A stretch of DNA of 64,000 nt from Calycina herbarum (GCA_001414485.1 LLEY01000001.1:62001-126000); one strand, 5' to 3'; shown: positions 22,083 to 34,354, numbered from the stretch's first letter. The notes: generated by a model not told the origin, from the letters alone. Translations and numbers: made by a program.

Positions 22083-24330
22083 ATGTACTCGACGCAAACT
22101 ACCAACGGCCGAGTCACCGACGGCTCAGGAACTATTAATCCCGCTGCCCTCAATTCAGGTAAGAGACGTCAGTACTCCTTGAGTGCCGAACTCTCGTGAC
22201 GAACTCCTGGTCGTGACCGCGTGGAAGAAATCGATGCGACGAAGCCATGGCGAACAATGCTGATTCGTCCTTGTAGCTGCTTTGGCAAACGCAACCGCAA
22301 ACATAGCTTCAGATCAGCAAACCCCACGGGGCATCAAACGAAGCCGCTCTGCCGATAATTATGGCAGCTTGACGCAAAATGATAATTTGGGAGATGGTGG
22401 TATGTCGTCCTCGATTTCAAAATCCCAAGATTACCACAAGGAGGAGCGTTGCGCCCGTGGCCTGTGTTACTGGTGCGCGCTCCCGAATACTAGGCACATA
22501 TACTAATGATGTCTCATTCTAGGTGACTCAAACTCACGAAAGCGAGGGAGACAGATGAAGCCAACACGTCCCGGCGTACCAGAGAGTCCAAATCAGCTTC
22601 CAATGCCTCATCCTCAGCAAAATGTCCCCCCTCCGCAAACGCCGCAGTCGCAAACAACCACGCTTCCGCCTCAGTCACAGCTAACCAATATCACGCCGAC
22701 ACAAGCATCACCTCCCAAATCGACTCCTACCAGAACCATAATAAAGGCCCTACCCACCGTTCGAGACCACACCACGGATCAATTAGGCCCCGAAGGAGAT
22801 GAATATGTACCCCGGGAATACGACGACGCGGGAGAAAAAAAGGTCACAGCAACGGGGCACCTTCTAGAAGGACGCGAATATAGATGCCGGACATTCTTCG
22901 TGCCAAACAGAGGGGATAAGCTCTTCATGCTTGCCACAGAATGTGCGCGTGTTTTGGGTTATCGGGACTCTTATCTACTATTCAACAAGAACCGCTCTCT
23001 GTACAAAATTATTGCTACGCAAGCCGAGAAGGAAGATTTGATCCACCAAGAAATTCTCCCATTTTCATACCGGTCTCGCCAAATCGCAATCGTTACCGCC
23101 AAGTCCATGTTTCGACAATTTGGGAGCCGAGTAATTGTTAATGGAAGGAGGGTTAGAGATGATTACTGGGAAACCAAAGCGCGCAAACAGGGCTTCACTG
23201 AAGAGGATATGGCGGGCGAGAAGAGACCTGGAGCCGCAAAGGCTCGAGATGCGGCGGCTGCCGAAGCTAATGCTACTGCCTCTCTAGCTCTTGGCCACGG
23301 AGACATTGTGTACAGTAATACCCCAGCGCACTACCCAAGTCATCATCCGCAAGGACCACAACCACAGACTGTTCAGCCGGCGATGATTGGTGCACCTGGA
23401 AGCGCAACAACACTTCCAATGATTACTTTGGCTCCAGAGCAAGCCGACCTGCGATTGAGGGACTATAGCAGCATTCAAAGACCACGACAGGAAATAACTG
23501 GCCCAGCATACCAAGATCGCACTCAGACGAGCCCGCCTACGGATATCTTGTCCGGAGCTCAAAACGCGGCAGAGTACAACAAGCAGGTCAACACCCAGAG
23601 AAGTCGAAGCAGTGATTATCTCGATCAGCGTTGGAGGCAGCGGCATGAAGCTCCTCCTGGTCTTGCGCAGCAACCTGCTGGCACAAATGACGGCATTCCA
23701 ACATCACAAGCTCTACAATCCCCACGAACCGCCCAGAGTGGTGTTCAGCAAACCACAATGGCCCAACCAGCTCAGCATATGATAGCAGGTCAGAACTATT
23801 CTCAAGCTACACATCAACCTAATCCGATAGCCCAAACCCCGATGAGATCGTCCAATCAGGCACCGATGAGACCGGATCAAATGGGAAGATCCCCCGGTTT
23901 GCCTATGGGGTCAAGCAACCTCAGTCAAAGTTCAAATCCTTATACTTTCACACCCCAAAATCAAATGTGGCCGCCTTCTCAACCTCAGCAATCTCCACAG
24001 CACGGATTCCCGACCTACCCTTCTCAGCATGCCTCTCAACAATCACCTCATCTTCAGCAATCCACCCCCCACCAGCCACCTGCACCTCAACTTCGACACT
24101 CTGGTAGTAACCCTCAAATGCAGCAGCCAGCTTTACAATATCCAGGCATGCAAGGTATGGGTCAAGGGTATCCAGCTCCCGGGCGAGGTCTCTATCAGCA
24201 AGAGCAGGGTTCTCAGCAATTCATGCAACAACCCACTACGTCTGGACCACAGCCTGGTGTTCAGGGCTGGGCACCACAACAACCTCCAGGATCGGCTGGT
24301 TCGTGGGGGTGGACAGGTCAAAGTCAATGA
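22083..24330 (+). CDS. RSC7: RSC7/Swp82-family chromatin-remodelling subunit, three exons
   Basis: Subunit of SWI/SNF- and RSC-type ATP-dependent chromatin remodellers (Rsc7/Npl6 and Swp82 family), acting in the nucleus. Exons are 22083-22158, 22277-22399 and 22523-24330, all phases consistent, giving 668 residues. The N-terminus (MYSTQTTNGRVTDGSG) is followed by a basic patch (GIKRSRSAD, SRKRGRQMK). The Rsc7_Swp82 domain covers roughly residues 145-290 and includes EGREYRCRTFFVPNRGDKLF, LATECARVLGYRDSYLLF, LPFSYRSRQIAIVTAKSMF and DDYWETKARKQGF. The remaining half is Q/P-rich low complexity, common for activator-contacting remodeller subunits. Introns have GTAAGA and GTATGT donors. It is intact, and flanked by long gene-free DNA on both sides. 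Confidence 0.9.
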
Positions 24331-27300
24331 TTCACGAGAATGATTTCATGATCATGCCTTACGAATTATGGGACAATGGACTGATATCGGGGACTTGATT
24401 GTCTCTAGGATTGCTCCATTATGGAAATCGACAACGAACATATATCTCGAGCGATACTGGAGGATACAATCGAAAACGATACTTTATGGTCACCCGGACC
24501 GGACCGAGTGGGGGATTTTGCGTGCTGGTTTCTGTACTTATAGCACCCGCTATTCTTCTTGTGTTTTTTTTTAAAAAATTTACCAACCACCACCGATATC
24601 TCTCGTTTGAATATCCTAATTACTTACCCCTTTCTTTCGCCACCGGATACCAACTTCACTCCTCTTCTCTTTTGTTTTCATTAAAATGTGTTGTTATTTA
24701 TTAAGCTATTTTATTATTTGGGAAGGATGCGCGCGCGAATTTTTGATGCATTGGCATGTCATGGCTGGAACATTACTCTCTTATTTTTGGGGGGGGAATA
24801 GGGGGGCGGGGGGATACACATCTGCACTGCATTGCATTGTTCTGTTTGTGGTGGCTATCGCTGTTGTGTTTTTTCAATGCCTACTTGATACGCGAGGCTG
24901 GGGATATATCATTTGGAGTTTGCAAGGCATTATTTTCATATCAGGGTCGGGAATTTTTCCTTGCTTATTTTCTCACTATTTACGTATTGTCTAGTTGTTT
25001 TTTTACTTTTTTGGATACCTCCTCTTGTTCTTATTTCTTCGCGGGTGGTTTGGATGGTATTTAGTTGGGATATAATAACTACTACTCTTTTTTTCTCGTT
25101 TTCTGGGAGAAACGGGCTTCCTTTTTTTCCTGTTTTCCATTGAGATGTATATTGTGTATAGTATTATGCGGTTTGTCTCTTGTATTACCATGCATGTGTG
25201 ATTTCCCGAAGTATGTACTTTGCACCTGCATTTGCACTGCCACGCAAACACCCCCCACCAACTTCGCTTCTTGGAAAGGATGCTAAATCGCGCATTTTCC
25301 CCAACATGTTTGGTGGTGCGTGCAAGCGTGGTCCACCCAGGAATGCAGGTATGTTGCACATCGCATCACATCGCATCTCGCGTTTTTTTGTTGGTGTGGT
25401 GGGGGAGGCGGTGTGTAGGTGTGTGTGTGTTGTAAAATTGGAGGGAATTGACCAGGCCGCCACGTTTTTCTTTTTCTGGTTCATATAGACCGGGGGGGGA
25501 GCCAATAAATATGAGGGGAAGCAGCCCTTGACATTTGGTGGTGTGAGGTGGCGGGGTGGCAAAATCACAATATGGATGGGTGGGTGTGTGGATTCGTCGT
25601 CTTCGGCCGCGTTGGTGAGTGCGTGCGGCTGAAGGGGATGATGGGGTTAACACGGTGGGTTTTAATGCAATTATTTATTGTTGGTTTTTTTTGGATGTGT
25701 TTGATGTAAGCAAGCAGGTATTGGGGGTAAGTTACTGGGGGGTGGAGGGATCTGCGAGCGATTTCTTTTGGGCAAGACGAGGAGGGCTGAGGTGATTATG
25801 GTTGGAGAGTTAATCGTTTGTTGGTTTTGTTAATTGGCTTTTAGTGGTGCGTGGTGGCTACTGTATCGAATTTCTGTCCCAGGCGAGGTATCGGGATATA
25901 AACAAGACCTTGGGAGGCTACCTACCTACCAACCTTGCCAACCTCGTGGGGCTGACATGCACATACGTCGCAAACTAGTATTGCTTGGAAACAAGTCGCG
26001 TTTTTTTATGTATAGGTAAGAGATATCTTTTTGGAAAAGTTGCGGTGTTTTTGAAGATTAATATCTGTCGTTCCTGCTCTAGGTTTTGGTGGAGCTCTCG
26101 CTTATGAGGAGCCCAGACCCACTCCCTCCTCAAGCTAATGGACCCAAAATGGACTAGCTTGGAGTATAAACGCCCCCCCTCTCGGATAAAGATTCTCTGA
26201 AAAGGTTCTTGGACGTGCTATGTTCTGTCGAGGAAGGAGTTGTCAACGCGGGCTGAAGAAGTATCGTTCGTTGACGGGTATGGGGGACTCCTTTGCCCTT
26301 CTACGCATACCCTTGTGGCTTGCTGCGCTGGGAAGAATTGAAATCTGGAGACATGCTGTGAAATCTGCAGCAGCATACAATGAGATGCATTGGGGGCAAG
26401 TATGTATAGAAGAGTGTATAGGTAGAATGGAGAGAGGGAGGATTTCTTAACTTGAGTTTGCTGCGACGCGTTCGTCACAAGTAAGCGTGTACTTGCTCGA
26501 TGGGATTTGTGGAATTTCTTAGAACGAAACTGGAACTGGAAGGCACGACCAACAGTCTGTTCTTGCGGCCCTGGTCGGAGTCGAGTGTGTTGTGGTAGTT
26601 GAGAAGGAAGGAATCAATTGAAAGGAATTTACAGGTTGTAATTTTGAATTTATCTAATTCCTAATAATGTGAGTCAACGATGGCCAATCAGGGCTTGTGG
26701 CGTCTATTTTTATCTATCCACGGCTGGGGTCTGCATACCTAGCCTTCTCCAACTTTTGACCTGTTGAACGGTTATTCTCACAATTGCAGGTCTACATCAA
26801 TGTCATAGCTGAACAGGCTTTCCTGTCATTCCGGGGAATTCCGTACTGCCCTTCTGAAGATTAACTTTATAAATATTTTGATACAATTGATATAATATCT
26901 TTTAGACATTCTTGTATAATTTTGTTAATGGAACGTACTTAGAACGATAGCATGATCTCTCACGCCACACTCTAACTGCTTACTATACTAGTGTGTATTT
27001 GCTCTTCGAACATGTGTCTTGTAAGATAGTATAAAGTTATAATGCTCTTGTGAGTTTTTTGTTATATGACGTGGGACATAAAATATAGTGTGGTAAGCAC
27101 ACACCCTTGCTTAGCTGGAGAAAGAGATATAACAAAGCCTTTCTTTTACTACCCTTAAAGATGTTCTTTGAACGCCCAGTATAATAAAAAGACCATTATA
27201 CTCGTATCCTCAAAGAATAACGACTTCTTAGGAACGAAATTAAAATTACAGTCAAGGGTATCATTGTTCACGATTTCATATATATCGATAGAACAACAAA

Positions 27301-27743
27301 TAAAATTTCCCACAAAGACAGAATCTCAACCAAAATTAACAAAACAAGATATCCTTATCTAACAGTCAGTACAACAAATTAACTTGCATAGCTTGACGCT
27401 ACTGCCGCTATACAGCAAAACAAATTCTCTTTTATTCCTGGTGTAATCAGGATTCCAGAAAACTTTAGAACCACGTTTGAAGGGTCTCCAAGCATTTCAG
27501 AAAGAATTTAGACAGCATTTGAAGGCTCTTCAATCGCTTCAATCGCTCGATTATTCAGTCCAAGAGAAGTGGTATACGAAAGTGTTCCCCAAGAAGATAC
27601 ACAAGAGATTAACTCACCCCTCGCCCTGGAGAAACCAAGAAACCCTAACAATACTCCAACAACACCAGAAGAAGAAAAACACAAATTTTTTTGTGCACGG
27701 AGAATTGCGTCACCCCCTAAGAAAGCCGACCTATTCTGCAACA
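24331..27743. other. 3.4-kb gene-free stretch downstream of RSC7
   Basis: T/G-rich to AT-rich DNA without a supported gene; it includes the RSC7 3' flank and a G-rich tract at 24789-24813. In-frame sequence without an ATG reaches back from 27744 to 27477 in the phase of amidoligase 2, so that gene could have an extra upstream exon. Confidence 0.5.
24789..24813 (+). repeat. G-rich tract
   Basis: Runs of 8, 6 and 6 G are separated by AATA and a single C. It may form a G-quadruplex, about 460 bp beyond the RSC7 stop codon, probably within the 3' transcribed region. Confidence 0.6.
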
Positions 27744-29114
27744 ATGCAAGAAGAAGAACAAAAGAACCCTGAAGGCAGACAAGAGAGCAACTTACCCGCC
27801 GCTCCTGAGCAACACCAACCACCAAGAGCGCCTACCAATTCTCCAAAACTGCCAGAAGAAGAAGATCAAAACGGATCTGAAGGTATACAGAATATTGAGT
27901 CCCCTGAACGAAGCCTAAAAGTTGTTGTTGACTCTCCAAGCCGAAAGAAGCTTAGTTTTGGAGTTGAGCTAGAATTTAACGTTGCTTTTCAGACCCCAGA
28001 CGCGTACACGACAGATCCCGATCCCCAAGACCCTCGCCAGATCTTTGGAATTGTCACGACGGTGATGCAATCAGAGCACGGTGAAGCCGCCTCCCGGAAG
28101 GAAGAAGCTCACGAGCACATCGCTAACAAGCTTAGGAATGCAGGAGTACATGCAAGAGCTTACTGGGACAAGGTGAGGGAGGACCAGGACAAACCAGAAC
28201 TGTGGATGGTGAAAGACGATATCTCAGTAATGGCGTGGGACGAGGATTACGAATTTATGGCGACTGAGGTCGTTAGTCCTCCGTTCTACTCCTGCGAAGA
28301 AGCTCGCTTACAAACCTCGGGTATCTGCCAGTTGTTGACTACGAATTACCGCATCAATTGTAACGACAAAACTGGCCTACATGTTCATGTTGGAAACGGC
28401 CATGATGGCTTCACGAATCAAGTTCTAGTCAACTTGATGGCTACACTTTGGGTTTTTGAAGATCGCCTAGAGAGGCTGCATCCTCCGCGCCGAAGAAGTG
28501 GTCACTCAGGGAGTAACTGGTGTCCTAGCCTCAGAACAGGTTCAGCACTTGGTACTCAGGTACCCTATACCCCAGAGGGTAAGAGAGAAGGCCTGAAAAG
28601 AATACTGGAACTTCGAACTCAGGGTGCTACTCTCAGTATTGTGAGACTAATGAGTTGTGAAGGTAAAAGTTCGCGCCTTGCCTACAACGTGCATCATCTC
28701 AACGAATCAGCGATCATTGATGCAGAGGAAATGTCGAGGAGAACCATTGAATTCCGGGGCCATGAGGGAACTATGGACCCCGATAGGATTCTCAACTGGG
28801 TCAATGTATGCCTAGGACTCGTTGAATTTGCTGACACAGTTGACTCCGATTCACTAGAAAAGTTCCTTTGGAGTCACATCGACGATGAAGAAGAAGCCTT
28901 CGATGTCATCGATCTTCTCAGAGCCATTGGCCGACCTGCCGAAGCCGACTTCTACTCAAAGAGGTTTCAAGAAGTACCCCGGTTACTCGCTGATGATTCC
29001 TCAGAAGAAGAAGACTCGAGTCGTCGATCCTCCTCTGCTTCATATCCTTCCGATTCTCCTGAGAGGGTTCGGGCGTTTCTGGCAATAATGGGGGGGCCTC
29101 GTAAGCCTCTGTGA
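27744..29114 (+). CDS. Putative amidoligase (Amidoligase_2 / GCS-like fold), paralogue 2
   Basis: 456 residues from the first in-frame ATG; the open frame extends 89 codons further upstream but has no ATG. The same signatures as the gene at 14753 appear in the same order: FGVELEF at 72-78, WMVKDDISV near 154, TEVVSPPF near 174, TGLHVHVGNG at 210-219, RRSGHSG near 250 and RTIEFRGHEGTMD at 333-345. The C-terminal LWSHID and FDVIDLLRAIG stretches also match paralogue 1. Sequence identity is clearly partial, so the duplication is old or the copies diverged fast. The N-terminus is acidic and proline-rich; the C-terminus is serine-rich. The predicted activity is ATP-dependent amide ligation on an unknown substrate, by family. 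Confidence 0.85.
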   Translation: MQEEEQKNPEGRQESNLPAAPEQHQPPRAPTNSPKLPEEEDQNGSEGIQNIESPERSLKVVVDSPSRKKLSFGVELEFNVAFQTPDAYTTDPDPQDPRQIFGIVTTVMQSEHGEAASRKEEAHEHIANKLRNAGVHARAYWDKVREDQDKPELWMVKDDISVMAWDEDYEFMATEVVSPPFYSCEEARLQTSGICQLLTTNYRINCNDKTGLHVHVGNGHDGFTNQVLVNLMATLWVFEDRLERLHPPRRRSGHSGSNWCPSLRTGSALGTQVPYTPEGKREGLKRILELRTQGATLSIVRLMSCEGKSSRLAYNVHHLNESAIIDAEEMSRRTIEFRGHEGTMDPDRILNWVNVCLGLVEFADTVDSDSLEKFLWSHIDDEEEAFDVIDLLRAIGRPAEADFYSKRFQEVPRLLADDSSEEEDSSRRSSSASYPSDSPERVRAFLAIMGGPRKPL

Positions 29115-30006
29115 GTTTTGAAATACCAACGGTAAGTTATCTGTTAACATAATTTCTTTACTCACTTGTAAATACACCTCGTTTAATAGCAGCGGAATGA
29201 TAGAATAAGACTCTGAAGGAGACGAACTGTATATAGCAAGTTTTTAGAAATAATATCACAATTTATCTTTGATAAATATATATAAGTGGCCATTGGCGAT
29301 AATTAATGAACATGCAACGTGAAGAATCATTCTTTATTAATCGAAATTGCTAAGAACGAAGGGTTGTTTGATGACAATTTCACCGTGAGCTCGAGTAGTC
29401 CTCTCCTCAAATAACTAGACTCGCTTAGCTTGCTTACAGTCCACTGCCCCTGAAGCTAATTCGTGCATGCAAGTCTTTTTCTAACCAAGCTCTATGTAAG
29501 TCTCTCTTTTTCATAACTCGAGAGTCTAGTAGAGCTCGAATAATTGCTTTAGGAGAATCAAGAAGCTAAGTTACTCAATATCCTAAACCTTCTCGAACAA
29601 TACTTGCAATCCGCCAAAGTAAAGCAGGTGGTATACGCGAAGCAATAACTGGATTTCTGAAATAGATTGCATTTTCGCTGAACCAAAGTGCTACCAGGTT
29701 TCGAAATACAAGAATGGAAAAAGTGAAACAATCACAAAGCCATTCAGCTCACTGTCGCCAATAGGGATGGGCTGCGTGCTCACAACAATGCGTTGGTAGA
29801 ATCCAACAAAGCAACTTTCCTTACTGAATCTCTTTGTTCTACCTTTGTAGACGATATAACAATGGCGAGTAGACAGCCATACCCAATGTCCTACAAAACC
29901 AAAGTACTAACCAGGAATATACACTTGATTTTGATTTCCACCTCTCTTCTGAGTTCTTGTGAGCTCACAGAAAGAAATACTGTACCAACATTCTCATCAA
30001 AGAATA
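29115..30006. other. AT-rich intergenic stretch
   Basis: 3' flank of amidoligase 2 and upstream region of the proline-rich orphan. No gene, tRNA or clear repeat seen. Confidence 0.4.
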
Positions 30007-30726
30007 ATGTCTAACAACCAGAAGCGCAAAGAAATGACTCTCAAAGTCGACAGTCGCAATGAAAATTATTTAGCATCGGCAATTAATGTGCCACTCCCCT
30101 CAAGTCCACTAGAAGGATCTCTCCCAACAGTGGCTCAAATCATTGAAAGAGGACGACTTCAGTCAGAAGCCCCCCAAAAGGCTGCAAATGTATTGGACAA
30201 AATTATGGACAAAATCCTTTCCTCGACAGAGCAGGAATCGAGACCTCGACAAGAAACCCAGAACGCAGCAGCTCCGAATACTGCTAGAGAGACCAGCCAG
30301 TACACCGCAACCCTCTCAGTCCACGAAGCCCTATCCTCCATCCCCCCACCATCCCGCGCACCTATCGCAGGCATCCCATTCCTGGTCCAACGAGCACGAG
30401 TAATCCCCCAACCAAATCCCACAACTCCGGGGATCAGCAAACCAATGGGTTTCGGCTCTTCAATTACACCACAAAGATCCTCTCGTGGTTGCGGTATTTT
30501 CTCTCGAAGAACAGATTCGCCGACTCCTGCTCAACCGAGACCATCTTTGGATGAACTGCAGAGAATGGCTGAAGAGCTTGTTCGGGATCCATTGCCAGAG
30601 CCACGAACAACACCAGAGACATGGGTTACGCCTGGAGCGATGAGGGAGCTTGCAAAGGAGCCCTTTCGAACAGCGGAGGGGGTGGCGAGGGAGGCGGTTG
30701 AAAGGGGGCACAGGAATGGGGATTAA
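30007..30726 (+). CDS. Proline-rich orphan protein
   Basis: Single frame of 239 residues from ATG 30007 (MSNNQKRKEMT); an in-frame GTG at 29959 is less likely as start. I do not recognise it. Two parts look weakly amphipathic-helical: TVAQIIERGRLQSEAPQKAA and the C-terminal LDELQRMAEELVRDP with REAVERGHRNGD. The middle is rich in Pro, Ser and Thr (SIPPPSRAPIAGIPF, QPNPTTPGISKPMGF). No signal peptide, membrane segment or catalytic motif is visible. Its length and codon regularity support a real gene. It follows amidoligase 2 on the same strand with an 890-bp gap. Confidence 0.5.
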   Translation: MSNNQKRKEMTLKVDSRNENYLASAINVPLPSSPLEGSLPTVAQIIERGRLQSEAPQKAANVLDKIMDKILSSTEQESRPRQETQNAAAPNTARETSQYTATLSVHEALSSIPPPSRAPIAGIPFLVQRARVIPQPNPTTPGISKPMGFGSSITPQRSSRGCGIFSRRTDSPTPAQPRPSLDELQRMAEELVRDPLPEPRTTPETWVTPGAMRELAKEPFRTAEGVAREAVERGHRNGD

Positions 30727-31942
30727 GTAGCCTACCAGGGCACGCTGCTTGGCTCTTGGTTCCCAGACTGAGAGGGGTCCCATAACAGAGGGTGGACTAT
30801 AGAACCACTAAATTGAAAACTGAACAAATTAAAGAATCATGATCTCCCCCAGTACAACGTGAAATTTATTGTTGATGTTCTTATTTTTAGTGATCCAGCT
30901 ATTTGACTTCTCTACTCAGTATGACAGGGGAGTAGATGAAAAACAATTTAACTGGCTTACCAACAGCTTACGGGTCGATTGTGTGGCTTACTCGCCACCC
31001 TCGCTTCAAGTTTTCATTTTTAAAAAGATAAATGTTTTTTTGGGTTGAAAACAAAGAATAATATACTAGTATGAAAATATTGTTCTCAACTTCCTATACC
31101 TCCAATGCCTTTTTATTCGCTTGGTTCGCTTGTTTTATTTATTCGCTTACCCTTTCTCTTATTCTCTATCTTCCCCAACGTGTAGAGCTAATGTTCCTGT
31201 CATCCTTCTCTCTCTCTCTCCAATCCTATAATAGACTAAGAGAGAAGATAAGGTAAAGGATACTTTATTCGCCAATTATAGAATGAATAAATAAACTGTA
31301 TCTAGACATATCAAATATTTAGATACATCTCTGAACTCTCCGAATCAAAATCTTAACTTCTCATTGATATTTATAACTTTAATCTTCATTCGATTATTCT
31401 AAACATTCCCGCATAATTCGAAACTTACTTAGATAAGAACCTAGTAGTCTATCTTCAAACTCGTAATTCTTTGACTTAAATACACCAATTATTCATAATT
31501 TAGTTGATGTCACTCGCGAAGCGAAAAGAGGAGGGGAACTGGCTATTAGGCGAAATATTTCGGTCAAAAGAGGTATTAAACGAGAATATAAGAAGACGAG
31601 ATGAGGAGGAAAATAGGTGCTTTGCCAACGACCTCTTTCGTCATTATAACACTTAAATTTTAATGGTATTGCCCTTTGAATCAAGAAAAACTACCTCTCA
31701 CTTATGTAGGTTTGGTGACCCAAAGGCTTGCCGGGGCCCAGATTTTGTTTCTCCGATATTATCTAGCTCCAATAGTTTTTTATCTAACGTTCCCAGAACT
31801 AGTGTCTCTCGATTTCGACACACGCATACAAACGAAAATGGCACTAAACACCGAGCAATCAAAGAAAGTAGGTGGCCCAGGGGGAGGCGATAATGAAAGT
31901 AGACCGGAAAACAACTACTAAAGGGTAATCGAGTTTTAACAA
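30727..31942. other. AT-rich gene-free stretch
   Basis: Strongly AT-rich, particularly 31020-31500, with no coding frame of substance. Composition fits old, decayed repeats, but no element boundary is visible. Confidence 0.4.
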
Positions 31943-32682
31943 TTGGACTTCAACGAATCTAAGCAAAGAAACCGGGATTTCGAGGTCGTAGAATTGAATG
32001 AGGCATTCACGGAGAAGGACTCGGAACTAGTCTTCTCTCACACGAAAAATATACTACGCCACGGCCCCAATTTCTTCTACTCAACGACCAAGATTCGATA
32101 TGAGGCAACGACTCAAATTGATCCTCCATCCCATTCCACGAACACACATCTGCCCAATCCTTCCAACTCACGCTCCCAATCTACTGCCACCGAATGTATA
32201 TCTCAAACGACCCAACTTGATGTCTTACCCCGATTCAAAATCTTTGACGAATATTAGCGCATTGGTTATGCACGAAGCCCAGATGTGCGAAATTATCAAG
32301 CACTCTCCACACCCTGATGTCGCCAAGGACTATGGTTGTCTTGTTGACGAGGACGGGAGAATATCCTCATTGTGCTTTGCAAGATATGGAAAGACGGTTA
32401 GTCAAAAGGTCAAAGATGGTGACGATTTCGATAGGAAGAAATGCTTGGAGAATATCAAGGCCGAGATTGAGCATCTTCATGCCCTTGTAAACCCTCACAA
32501 TGTTTTTGGGCATGGAGGAAGCTTTGTGATTGGGACCTTGATTCTTGCAGTTTGGAAGAGGATGGGTCAAGGGTGGCACTGTTGATTGGACGAACTTTGA
32601 ATTTGTTCTTGCGCAGCAAGACAATGATTGGTTTGGCTTTGCGAAGATTGAGGAGTTTCTTTTTCCACCCTCGGAAGATTAA
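31943..32682 (+). pseudogene. Protein-kinase-like pseudogene with several frameshifts
   Basis: Pieces of one kinase-like protein are spread over three frames. Frame 1 (from 31943) ends with LDVLPRFKIFDE. A second carries MCEIIKHSPHPDVAKDYGCL, GRISSLCFARYGKTVSQ and AEIEHLHALVNPHNV. A third carries VIGDLDSC, and the last carries GTVDWTNFEF and DNDWFGFAKIEEFL to a TAA at 32680. The order matches the fungal kinase-like proteins that have a catalytic-loop H-N-D-I-N-P-x-N and a metal-binding D-F-D. Here the catalytic loop has lost about four residues between HAL and VNPHNV, including the catalytic Asp, and DLD stands where DFD would be. At least three frameshifts plus this deletion make it non-functional. 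Confidence 0.75.
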
Positions 32683-33757
32683 GCTAAGAAAACCAAACCC
32701 AGCCAATAATGGCGTTGAGTTGCTATCAATATTACTTCAAACACCCCAATTTTGTGTTTGGTTTCGCCACAGAAAGTCCAAAATGGCCGAGATTTGCATA
32801 TGTATGAATTTTTGCACAAATGACATGTCGTTTCGATTCGCATCAAATATCTCCTCGCTCTCCGTCCTATCCGGGAACCTTTATTTTAGCGCCCTGTTTT
32901 CTTCGCATCCACACCTCATAAATCACCTGGAATCATTCTCTCAAACCCTACCCTTTAGTGGAGAAACTTCCTCTCCATCATCTCTCAAAATCCCAATTTT
33001 AAGGCGATGTACGTGTTCCCTCCATGCGCAGCGGGGAATTTTCGTATACACAACACATGGCGTATTCCCACCACGGGCATGCAAATGGAAGCGAGCCCCG
33101 ACCCCCTGTAGTGCGTATTCCCGACCCAGCCCTCACTTCCAATCAAACCCCCAGTTTTTGAAATCTGGGAATCTGTTGCACTTCGCAGAATTTCCCATAC
33201 ACGTCACATCCAATCGTTTAGTTCCCAATTTTTCTTTTTTGAGCATGGGAAATGTGTTCTCGTGGGAATGACTATCCGAATTGAGGGGATGGGGACCCTT
33301 GTTAGTGCGGGTGGTGGGAAATTCCCGGGGGCGACCAATCAGCCAGCGTGTTTGTGAGGGATTTGGGGGTTTCCTGTTACCGGGAAATTTTGGGGGGGGG
33401 GGTCGTGGAAACGAAACTTACAAAGTAAAAGGGGCTTGGAAGGGAGTAGGAATGGGTAGGATTCCTTCGTGAGGATATTTTCCTGTTGACACAGATTCGA
33501 CAAGAATAGTTGTCGATACTCCGTACACCATCAAAAACTACTCTGTTCTTCTGATCTGGGCCAAGTTTTAACTCCCAAAAATCCACGAATAAACGAGCAA
33601 GAAAAGGAATAAGTATTTTTCGGAAGCGAATTGTACCGTAGATATTATTGAATTGTGGGGGTACCCTAAAATAAGAACGGGCCAAAGGATTGCAAGCGAG
33701 GTTCTGATATTTCCTTTCTCGAAAAATGCTCCACTCCAAGTCCCTTCATTACGCAAC
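32683..33757. other. Gene-free stretch between kinase pseudogene and P450 remnant
   Basis: An open plus-strand frame reaching 33271 runs from the kinase pseudogene into this stretch but has no recognisable protein character. A run of 11 G lies at 33392-33402. Nothing else supported. Confidence 0.4.
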
Positions 33758-34354
33758 TTATTCGGGAATCAAGCTAACATGCACACCGTTTTTATTGGCA
33801 GCCGTGAGTCGGATGCGCTCAGTCCATGGCTTCTCGTCGCGGCTTCGAATTTCTTTGAACTTCCAAGTCAGAGAAAACATCACGAAACTTGTCTCGGTTA
33901 GAGCAAGTTGTTGAGCTGGGCATACTCGAGCCCCACCACTGAAAGGCAAGAATTCCCAGCCTCGTCGATGGGTATCCCATGAGGGCAGTCTCGCTGGTTC
34001 GGCTCCGTAATCATCGAAATTGCTCGCATAAATCATATGTAGATTTTCAGGGGCAATTGTATTTACTGTTGTTTGGCCGAACACATCAGTAAGGTAAGTC
34101 GTTCCATATTCATCGTAGAATGCTTTGAGTGACTTTAGTCGACGCCCTTCAGCAAATTGTTTGCCTATTTCGCCGAGAAGTCCAAGTCCCAGAAAGCCAC
34201 ACGGATGGTGTGCCTTAGGGGATTTGCATCCCTGATGTTGAGAAAATGATCTGCGGCTAGCTAATTGTTGTAGAAAATCCACAGTTTTGTAGCACAGATA
34301 AATGGCAATTAAGCATGCAAAGGTAAGAGTGAGAGTACCGTATGTTTCCAACAT
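33758..34354 (-). pseudogene. Cytochrome P450 remnant (CYP52-like) with large internal deletion
   Basis: An open frame of 198 codons joins the two ends of a P450 of about 520 residues. Residues 1-100 have the N-terminal membrane anchor (LTLTFACLIAIYLCY), a hinge (GFLGLGLLGEIGKQFAEGR) and INTIAPENLHMIYASNFDDYG-like sequence of the B-region. Directly after (about residue 125 on) comes the heme-binding end: LPFSGGARVCPAQQLALTE, with the thiolate Cys in the F-x-G-x-R-x-C context, then the C-terminal strand. The I-helix and E-x-x-R regions, some 330 residues, are missing. The reading frame stays open across the join, so a short protein could be made, but it cannot be a working monooxygenase. The CYP52 assignment rests on the heme-loop wording. 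Confidence 0.75.

Noticed and set aside
32552..33271. 239-codon plus-strand frame
   Set aside because: The first 50 codons are an out-of-phase reading of the kinase pseudogene; the rest has no recognisable sequence.
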